Shown one piece after another: positions 6,293 to 10,065 of a DNA stretch of 10,065 nt. The stretch lies in the NCBI GenBank assembly GCA_025449615.1, contig JANWJA010000032.1, positions 1-10,065 of the forward strand, written 5' to 3'. This DNA is from Methyloceanibacter sp. Lineage in GTDB: Bacteria > Pseudomonadota > Alphaproteobacteria > Rhizobiales > Methyloligellaceae. The position numbers and the translations under genes were made by a program. Each line of letters begins with the position of its first letter. Position 1 is the stretch's first letter. A model generated the notes under the pieces. That model was not told the DNA's origin, did no database searches, and saw only the letters and a program-made list of their open reading frames with translations.

Positions 6293-6382
6293 TTAGCCCC
6301 TGGAATAATAGGCCAGCGTGGCCGCAAAAACGCTCGTCGCGCCAAGGATTAGAACCAGAAAAGCAATTTCGCCCGCGCTCAT
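6293..6382 (-). CDS. 29-residue single-helix membrane protein
   Basis: The frame reads MSAGEIAFLVL, continues as one hydrophobic helix (about residues 6-25, with ILGATSVFA and ATLAYY) and ends SRG before TAA. That is a single transmembrane span with a short polar N-terminus and a positive C-terminus. The ATG at 6382 has AAGGGG at 6395-6390 with 7 nt spacing; an in-frame ATG at 6388 is too close to that site. A near-consensus FNR/FixK box sits upstream at -41.5 from a plausible start. The length, helix, ribosome binding site and promoter together make this a real gene despite its size. Small one-helix proteins under oxygen-responsive control often associate with terminal oxidases or other membrane complexes, but no such complex is encoded here and the partner is unknown. 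Confidence 0.72.
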   Translation of the reverse strand: MSAGEIAFLVLILGATSVFAATLAYYSRG

Positions 6383-6412
6383 GATCATTCCCCTTCAGTT
6401 CAACAGAGGGGC

Positions 6413-6454
6413 AATCATCGGCAAAGCGGGCAATCGTGCCTTGATCCTGGTCAA
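6413..6454 (-). promoter_or_regulatory. FNR/FixK box and -10 element for the 29-residue membrane protein
   Basis: TTGATCCTGGTCAA at 6441-6454 (read on the plus strand) matches TTGA-N6-TCAA exactly and differs from TTGAT-N4-ATCAA at one outer position. Centre 6447.5. Action at -41.5 predicts a start near 6406, and the -10 position then holds ATGATT (6418-6413, minus strand). The leader would be about 24 nt. This is the stronger of the two FNR-type sites in the window. Confidence 0.6.
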
Positions 6455-6482
6455 ATCCTGGGGGGCCGCGGTAGGGCAGCCC

Positions 6483-7235
6483 TTATTCGCGGTGAAGGTC
6501 CTTCAGCTTGGCGAACACCGAGTCGGCGTCGGGGACCTCTTCCTCCTCGTCGGGGGCGGTCATGGCGACGCGGGCCTCTTGACGCAAAGCGGTCACCATC
6601 GGTGCTTCGCGCTCGACAGGCGCTTCGACTTCGACCACCGCGATGGTTTCCTCGGCTGGGATCAGCGTGCCGCCCTTCGCCGGTTCGGCGCCAGTGTCCT
6701 TCTTCTCGAGACGTCTCGCGGCTTTCTTCACCTCGGCGTCGAGATCGGTCTGGCTACAGAGACCGAGCGTTACCGGATCCTGGGCGACAAGGCCGGGAGA
6801 GTTCCAATGGGTGCGGTCGCGAATGGCGATGATGGTCGGCTTGGTGGTGCCGACCAGCCGCATGATCTGCGAATCTTTGAGTTCCGGATGGTTGCGCAGC
6901 AGCCAAAGGATGGCGTTGGGGCGATCCTGGCGGCGCGACACCGGGGTGTAACGCGGGCCGCGCTTGGTCTTCACCTCGGGCACCTCGACCTTGGCCTCGG
7001 AAAGCTTCAGCCGGTGGGAGGTGTCTTCCTCGGCCTTGGCGATCTCGTCGCGGCTGAGCTGACCGGAAGAAATCGGGTCCATGCCCTTGATGCCATGCGC
7101 CACGTCGCCGTCGGCGATGCCCTTCACTTCGAGCACATGCAGGCCGCAAAATTCGGCGATTTGCTCGAAGGTGAGCGAGGTGTTGTCGACCAGCCAAACG
7201 GCGGTCGCTTTGGGCATCAACGGGGTACGGTCCAT
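6483..7235 (-). CDS. trcR: TrcR (DUF1013) RNA polymerase-associated cell-cycle regulator
   Basis: A 250-residue protein with the DUF1013 hallmark PLMPKATAVWLVDNTSLTF near the start. A first helix-turn-helix-like segment follows (about 22-45, EQIAEFCGLHVLEVKGI), then GMDPISSGQL. A central block PRYTPVSRRQDRPNAILWLL (95-113) leads into a second helix-turn-helix (about 119-142, ELKDSQIMRLVGTTKPTII). The tail is acidic (DEEEEVPDADS) and ends in a short helix. In Caulobacter the DUF1013 protein TrcR was shown to track with RNA polymerase and promote expression of cell-cycle genes; the same role is inferred here. The ATG at 7235 has only a modest ribosome binding site (AAGG at 7248-7245). Its leader contains a terminator-like hairpin that may attenuate expression. 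It follows the quinone oxidoreductase gene on the same strand. Confidence 0.92.
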   Translation of the reverse strand: MDRTPLMPKATAVWLVDNTSLTFEQIAEFCGLHVLEVKGIADGDVAHGIKGMDPISSGQLSRDEIAKAEEDTSHRLKLSEAKVEVPEVKTKRGPRYTPVSRRQDRPNAILWLLRNHPELKDSQIMRLVGTTKPTIIAIRDRTHWNSPGLVAQDPVTLGLCSQTDLDAEVKKAARRLEKKDTGAEPAKGGTLIPAEETIAVVEVEAPVEREAPMVTALRQEARVAMTAPDEEEEVPDADSVFAKLKDLHRE

Positions 7236-7249
7236 GGCTTTCCAACCTT

Positions 7250-7287
7250 AAAAAAGCGAAGCTCCCGCCCCCTTCCGGCGCGAGAGC
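7250..7287 (-). terminator. Terminator or attenuator hairpin in front of trcR
   Basis: On the minus strand GCTCTCGCGCC (7287-7277) pairs with GGGGCGGGAGC (7271-7261) with one wobble and one mismatch around a 5-nt loop. TTCGCTTTTTT (7260-7250) follows. It may end the quinone oxidoreductase transcript, but it lies only 15 nt before the trcR start and downstream of a good promoter, so it may act inside the trcR leader. Confidence 0.65.
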
Positions 7288-7318
7288 CTATGCGATGAAC
7301 ATGAAGGGGAATGGGCTC

Positions 7319-7347
7319 TATATAGGGGCTGAGGCCTGATTAGGCAA
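7319..7347 (-). promoter_or_regulatory. Candidate trcR promoter
   Basis: On the minus strand TTGCCT (7347-7342), a 17-nt spacer and TATATA (7324-7319) form a sigma70-type promoter. The start would be near 7312, giving a leader of about 77 nt. The leader contains CCCCTTC (7309-7303), which is complementary to GAAGGGG (7275-7269) in the terminator hairpin. Confidence 0.5.
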
Positions 7348-7356
7348 ATGCTTCGG

Positions 7357-8349
7357 TCAGGAAACCAGCACGATTTTGCCGATATGGGCCGGGTCGTCGA
7401 TACGGGCATGGGCGGAAGCGGCATCGGTAAGCTTAAAGGTCGAATCGATCACAGGCTTGACTTTGCCGGCTTCGATCAGGGGCCAGACCAATTGCTCGAT
7501 CGCCTTTGCCATGCGCGCCTTGGCCTCGAGGCTTTGGGCGCGAAGCGTGGACCCGGTCAGCGTCAGGCGCCGCATCATCAGCCGCATCAGATCGAGCTCG
7601 ACTTTGGCGCCTTTGAGAAACGCGATCTGCACGATGCGGCCTTCGAGCGCGGCGGACTTCAAATTCCGTTCGATATAGTCGCCGCCCACCATGTCGAGAA
7701 TGACGTCGGCGCCGTGACCTTCGGTCGTCTCGCGCACCGCCTCGACGAAATCCTCCTCGTGGTAGTTGATCGCGCGCGTGGCGCCGAGGTCGAGACAAGC
7801 CTTTGCCTTTTCCGCGCAGCCGACCGTGACGATCACGCGCGCGCCGAAGCCGGTCGCCATCTGAATTGCGGTGGTGCCGATGCCGCTCGCGCCACCATGG
7901 ATCAAGAACCAATCGCCCTGCTTCAGCTGCGCGCGCTCGAACACATTGTTCCAGACGGTGAAGACGGTTTCGGGCAGCGCGGCGGCTTCGATGATCGAAA
8001 GGCCTTTCGGCGCAGGCAGCGTGGTTGCCTCGGGGGCCACGGCGAAGCCGGCATAGCCACCGCCATTCACGAGCGCGCAGACGTGATCGCCAAGTTTGAA
8101 CCTCGTCGCGCCAGGCCCAAGCGCCGCAACAATGCCGGCGACTTCGAGGCCGAGTAGATCGGAGGCGCCTTTCGGCGCCGGATAGAGACCTTGGCGCTGC
8201 AGCACGTCGGGTCGGTTGATGCCCGCGGCTTCGACCTTGATCAGGACCTCGCCGGCCCCTGGCTGCGGCACTGGCCGCTCGGCGGGGACCAACATTTCTG
8301 GTCCGCCAGGCGCTCGCGCCTCGATGATGGTCATGGCCTTTGGCAGCAT
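7357..8349 (-). CDS. PIG3-family NAD(P)H quinone oxidoreductase
   Basis: A 330-residue zinc-independent medium-chain dehydrogenase/reductase. Its N-terminal GroES-like domain carries GVNRPD-type sequence (GINRPDVLQRQGLYPAP, 43-59) and LLGLEVAGIV (65-74), features of PIG3-like quinone reductases. The nucleotide-binding loop HGGASGIGTTAIQ is at 151-163, followed by LDLGATRAINY at 186-196 and the C-terminal KPVIDSTFKL at 298-307. The zinc-binding cysteines and histidines of alcohol dehydrogenases are absent. It probably uses NADPH to reduce quinones or other electrophiles in the cytosol. ATG 8349 gives MLPKAMTII, matching the family's usual short head; ATG at 8334 is an alternative. It is divergent from DUF1192, with 76 bp between starts. 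Confidence 0.93.
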   Translation of the reverse strand: MLPKAMTIIEARAPGGPEMLVPAERPVPQPGAGEVLIKVEAAGINRPDVLQRQGLYPAPKGASDLLGLEVAGIVAALGPGATRFKLGDHVCALVNGGGYAGFAVAPEATTLPAPKGLSIIEAAALPETVFTVWNNVFERAQLKQGDWFLIHGGASGIGTTAIQMATGFGARVIVTVGCAEKAKACLDLGATRAINYHEEDFVEAVRETTEGHGADVILDMVGGDYIERNLKSAALEGRIVQIAFLKGAKVELDLMRLMMRRLTLTGSTLRAQSLEAKARMAKAIEQLVWPLIEAGKVKPVIDSTFKLTDAASAHARIDDPAHIGKIVLVS

Positions 8350-8372
8350 TTGAAATCATCCCTCGAGTGGCG

Positions 8373-8401
8373 TTGGGTCGGTTTGGTCAAGGTGCTAGGA
8401 T
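8373..8401 (+). promoter_or_regulatory. Candidate promoter of DUF1192
   Basis: TTGGGT (8373-8378), a 17-nt spacer and TAGGAT (8396-8401) suggest a start near 8408 and a leader of about 18 nt. The 76-bp interval must also hold the divergent quinone oxidoreductase promoter, for which I see no clear match. Confidence 0.35.
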
Positions 8402-8425
8402 GCTTCGCTGACAAAGGGAAGAGCT

Positions 8426-8617
8426 ATGGACATCGAGGATCTCGAGCCGAAGAAGAAGGCCAAGGCCTATGAGCTTGGCCAGGATCTCGCCAAGCTCTCG
8501 GTCGGCGAGCTCGCGGCATTGATCGAGACTCTGAAAGCGGAGATCGCGCGCGTCGAGACCCAACTCGACGTGAAGCAATCCTCGAAGAGCGCTGCGGAAT
8601 CCATCTTCAAACGCTAG
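8426..8617 (+). CDS. DUF1192 family small protein
   Basis: A 63-residue protein with the DUF1192 layout: an acidic N-terminus (MDIEDLEPKKK), then AYELGQDLAKLSVGELAALI (15-34), and a helical, coiled-coil-prone stretch to residue 48 (TLKAEIARVETQL). It ends in a Ser/Lys-rich tail. AAAGGG lies just upstream of ATG 8426. DUF1192 genes are typical of alphaproteobacteria and are commonly found beside the quinone oxidoreductase and DUF1465 genes, as here. Function unknown; likely a small cytosolic helical protein. Its stop codon is inside the left arm of an inverted repeat (8615-8646). Confidence 0.9.
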   Translation: MDIEDLEPKKKAKAYELGQDLAKLSVGELAALIETLKAEIARVETQLDVKQSSKSAAESIFKR

Positions 8618-8646
8618 CACCGGCGCCATTCGTTAACGCGGTGCTA
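8615..8646 (+). repeat. 8-bp inverted repeat over the DUF1192 stop codon
   Basis: TAGCACCG (8615-8622) and CGGTGCTA (8639-8646) are exact inverted repeats with a 16-nt spacer that itself ends in the palindrome CGTTAACG (8631-8638). The left arm begins with the TAG stop. No T-run follows, so it would stabilise the mRNA 3' end or act as a binding site rather than terminate. Confidence 0.45.
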
Positions 8647-8667
8647 TTGGTAAATTGAGGCTTAGCA

Positions 8668-8682
8668 TTAATCGGTTGTTAG
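8668..8682 (+). promoter_or_regulatory. CtrA-like box
   Basis: TTAA at 8668-8671, a 7-nt spacer and TTAG at 8679-8682 match the alphaproteobacterial CtrA site TTAA-N7-TTAA with one mismatch. Activated CtrA sites usually overlap the -35 region, which predicts a start near 8707, exactly where the first stem of the candidate small RNA begins. Short motif, so chance occurrence is possible. Confidence 0.35.
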
Positions 8683-8706
8683 GGGTTTGCCGCTACGTTC
8701 ACAGTC

Positions 8707-8797
8707 ATCCAGTCCTCTGGATCGAGTGGCCACATCCACTCGGTTTTGACGCCTCCCTGTTAACTTTCCTGAGCCGCCTTAAGGCGGCTCTTTTTTT
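8707..8797 (+). ncRNA. Candidate small RNA with three stems and terminator
   Basis: Three consecutive stems lie between DUF1192 and rcdA. ATCCAG/CTGGAT (8707-8712, 8717-8722) has loop TCCT. CGAGTGG/CCACTCG (8723-8729, 8736-8742) has a 6-nt loop and is followed by GTTTTG. The terminator is at 8771-8797. Between stems two and three an unpaired stretch contains CCTCCC (8752-8757), complementary to Shine-Dalgarno sequences, a feature of several rhizobial trans-acting small RNAs. Size about 91 nt. It may instead be the 3' UTR of DUF1192. I cannot assign it to a named RNA family. Confidence 0.5.
8771..8797 (+). terminator. Strong intrinsic terminator
   Basis: GAGCCGCC (8771-8778), loop TTAA and GGCGGCTC (8783-8790) form a perfect 8-pair stem followed by seven T's (8791-8797). 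It ends transcription from DUF1192 and/or the candidate small RNA before rcdA. Confidence 0.92.
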
Positions 8798-8860
8798 GGC
8801 CGAACGCTCCGCGTATTTTGGCGAAGGCCGCCGCCGTTAACCATTTGGGCGCGGAACCGG

Positions 8861-8888
8861 CTGACCTTTTCTCAAATTGTCGTAATAT
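8861..8888 (+). promoter_or_regulatory. Candidate rcdA promoter
   Basis: CTGACC (8861-8866), a 16-nt spacer and TAATAT (8883-8888) suggest a start near 8895 and a leader of about 26 nt. It lies downstream of the strong terminator, so rcdA should have its own promoter here. The rest of 8798-8860 shows nothing I can name. Confidence 0.4.
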
Positions 8889-8920
8889 GCCTTTCGGGGT
8901 GCGGCGTAGAGGGGGCAGTC

Positions 8921-9457
8921 ATGGTCGGACGATCGAGAAGCGGGAGTCGTGACGCGGTCACGGTTTCCTTCGGAGCGAAATTCGCGCGCTCGGATCAATT
9001 CAGACTGGTGTTTCGCGAAGGCATGGCGCTGGTCGAGGCGGCCGCGACCTATCTCGACGGCGAGGGGCGTAAAGAAGCGCGCAAATTGAAACCCCCGCAT
9101 TCGCTTGCTTATGCCACCGAGAGCATGCGGCTCACGACGCGGCTGATGCAGCTTGCGTCCTGGCTTCTGATCCGCCGCGCCGTCAGCGAAGGCGAGCTCA
9201 CCCCAGAACAGGCTCTCGAAGAGCAGCGGAAGATTAAATTGCCGGCGCCGGGAACCGAAAAGCCGAACCGGGACGTGTCGGCGCTGCCGCCGAAATTGCG
9301 CGATCTGATCGCACAAAGCCTGAAATTGCAGGATCGCGTGGTGAGGCTCGATGAGATGCTCGGGCTCCACCGCATGCAGTCGGGCGCGGGCGCGAGCAAT
9401 CCCCTACAAAACCAGATGTCGCGGCTAGAGGCGGCTTTCGGCGCGAAGCCCGAATAG
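8921..9457 (+). CDS. rcdA: DUF1465 / RcdA-family regulator of CtrA degradation
   Basis: A 178-residue protein of the DUF1465 family, to which Caulobacter RcdA belongs. It has the expected three-helix pattern: helix 1 at about 21-44 (ARSDQFRLVFREGMALVEAA), the signature YLDGEGR (44-50), helix 2 at about 62-91 (YATESMRLTTRLMQLASWLL), a Pro/Lys-rich linker, helix 3 at about 124-148, and a flexible tail. In Caulobacter RcdA links CpdR-primed ClpXP to substrates including CtrA at the cell pole; the same role is inferred. ATG 8921 has AGAGGGGG ending 5 nt upstream. It is tail to tail with rpmE, only 2 bp apart, so neither gene has room for its own terminator between them. The DUF1465 call is firmer than the orthology to RcdA. 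Confidence 0.82.
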   Translation: MVGRSRSGSRDAVTVSFGAKFARSDQFRLVFREGMALVEAAATYLDGEGRKEARKLKPPHSLAYATESMRLTTRLMQLASWLLIRRAVSEGELTPEQALEEQRKIKLPAPGTEKPNRDVSALPPKLRDLIAQSLKLQDRVVRLDEMLGLHRMQSGAGASNPLQNQMSRLEAAFGAKPE

Positions 9458-9459
9458 GC

Positions 9460-9681
9460 CTATTTCAAAAAGCCTTCATATTTCCGCTTGAAGCGGCTTA
9501 GGCGGCCGCCACGGTCGGTCAGGTGCTGACCGCCACCGGTCCAGGCCGGATGCGTCTTCGGGTCGATATCGAGCTTGAGCGTGTCGCCCTCGGAACCGTA
9601 GGTCGAGTACGTGGTAAACTCGGTGCCGTCGGTCATCACCACTTTGATCTGGTGATACTTGGGATGAATGTCCTTTTTCAT
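9460..9681 (-). CDS. rpmE: 50S ribosomal protein L31, zinc-free type
   Basis: A 73-residue L31 starting [20 protein letters not shown] and ending with the family's [21 protein letters not shown] at 44-51 is the usual L31 block. The CxxC zinc ligands of C-plus L31 are absent, so this is the cysteine-free form usual in rhizobia, which does not store zinc. An earlier in-frame start would extend to 9774, but the ATG at 9681 matches the family exactly. No clear ribosome binding site precedes it (the upstream bases are GCGAGCTTTTGCC), which is worth noting for a ribosomal protein. Its 3' end nearly abuts rcdA, and it is divergent from the ABC exporter gene. Confidence 0.96.
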   Translation of the reverse strand: MKKDIHPKYHQIKVVMTDGTEFTTYSTYGSEGDTLKLDIDPKTHPAWTGGGQHLTDRGGRLSRFKRKYEGFLK

Positions 9682-9725
9682 GGCAAAAGCTCGCTTCAAA
9701 GTGGGGAGGATGACTTTGCGCCAGC

Positions 9726-9753
9726 GTATAACGGAAGTTCGTCCAGGGCACAA
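9726..9753 (-). promoter_or_regulatory. Candidate rpmE promoter
   Basis: On the minus strand TTGTGC (9753-9748), a 16-nt spacer and TTATAC (9731-9726) suggest a start near 9719 and a leader of about 38 nt. A 6-bp stem, TGCGCC/GGCGCA (9757-9762, 9768-9773), lies just upstream. Confidence 0.4.
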
Positions 9754-9843
9754 GGCTGCGCCGGAAAGGCGCAAGGGCTGGGCCTTCCCGTAGGCGCCTC
9801 ATCCCCGTAAAGTCCGCCCCTTCGTTACGCTGGGCCAAGAAAA

Positions 9844-10065
9844 GTGCAGCTTCAGAGCTCAAAGCCGAATGGCCTCGATGTAGAGGAGGGCCCGCGCGCC
9901 AATGCAAAGGGCCCACGCCCTTCGCTGAAGCCCCTGTTCGCGCTGAAACCTTATCTGGCGCGCCATAAAGGCATGCTTAGCGCGGCGCTTTTAGCGCTTC
10001 TGATCTCGGCCGCCGCCACGCTCGCCATCCCGCTCGCCGTGCGGCGCATGATCGATCTCGGCTTC
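9844..10065 (+). CDS. ABC exporter, N-terminal part, cut by window
   Basis: 74 codons are visible and the gene continues past the right edge. The frame opens after a TAA at 9808-9810, and GTG 9844 is the only canonical start before an ATG at 9976 that would remove the first conserved residues. After a polar head of about 26 residues comes SLKPLFALKPYLARHKG (27-43) and then transmembrane helix 1 (about 44-66), ending PLAVRRMIDLGF. This is the typical opening of fused membrane-plus-ATPase half-transporters (MsbA/multidrug or lipid exporter type) that sit beside rpmE in alphaproteobacteria. The substrate is unknown. The GTG lacks a good ribosome binding site, while a strong GAGGAGGG at 9883-9890 lies inside the frame with no canonical in-frame start after it. 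Confidence 0.8.
   Translation, partial: MQLQSSKPNGLDVEEGPRANAKGPRPSLKPLFALKPYLARHKGMLSAALLALLISAAATLAIPLAVRRMIDLGF

Noticed and set aside
6318..7298. Plus-strand open frame (326 codons) opposite trcR and the 29-residue gene
   Set aside because: Shadow of trcR; it runs across its terminator and promoter region and has no recognisable domain.
8655..8840. 61-codon plus-strand open frame between DUF1192 and rcdA
   Set aside because: It reads straight through a perfect terminator and three RNA stems, and has no ribosome binding site.
1..10065. Mobile element, CRISPR array, toxin-antitoxin or phage genes
   Set aside because: No direct repeat arrays, transposase, integrase or tRNA-linked attachment site was seen; composition is even and all genes fit a core alphaproteobacterial chromosome.

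Overview
The window looks like chromosomal core from a GC-rich alphaproteobacterium, probably Hyphomicrobiales (Rhizobiales). It carries several families that are largely alphaproteobacterial: DUF1013/TrcR, DUF1465/RcdA, DUF1192, a rhizobial-type cysteine-free ribosomal protein L31, and paired DUF465 proteins. I see no mobile element, CRISPR array, tRNA or rRNA, and no sign of recent transfer.

Left part (1-2027): two divergent DUF465 (YdcH-like) genes flank a 9-bp palindrome. Next come a small periplasmic c-type cytochrome (TTG start, FNR/FixK-like box upstream) and an exported protein with an acidic linker and a C-terminal SH3b domain. Middle (2053-8349, all minus strand, transcribed right to left): PIG3-type quinone oxidoreductase, TrcR, a 29-residue one-helix membrane protein too short for ordinary gene calling, a medium-chain-type acyl-CoA synthetase, a DUF1622 membrane protein, and a large radical SAM enzyme with a likely B12-binding N-terminus and a histidine-rich tail. 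Right part (8426-10065): DUF1192, a structured intergenic region ending in a near-perfect intrinsic terminator, DUF1465/RcdA, then convergent rpmE and the start of an ABC exporter gene that leaves the window.

Two known alphaproteobacterial cell-cycle factors lie about 1.7 kb apart. TrcR tracks with RNA polymerase and RcdA is the ClpXP adaptor scaffold for CtrA degradation. Both have unusual upstream sequence. TrcR has a promoter followed by a leader with mutually exclusive terminator/antiterminator pairings. RcdA is preceded by a candidate small RNA under a CtrA-like box.

The other notable signals are regulatory. Two FNR/FixK-type boxes each sit at -41.5 from a plausible start site (cytochrome c and the 29-residue protein). 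A hairpin in the acyl-CoA synthetase leader would hide its ribosome binding site. In two genes (SH3b and DUF1622) a strong Shine-Dalgarno sequence is followed at 7-8 nt by an ATC codon exactly where the protein should begin, while the first canonical start codon cuts into the signal sequence or first helix. All functional statements beyond family membership are inference from sequence by eye; no database search or folding calculation was run.
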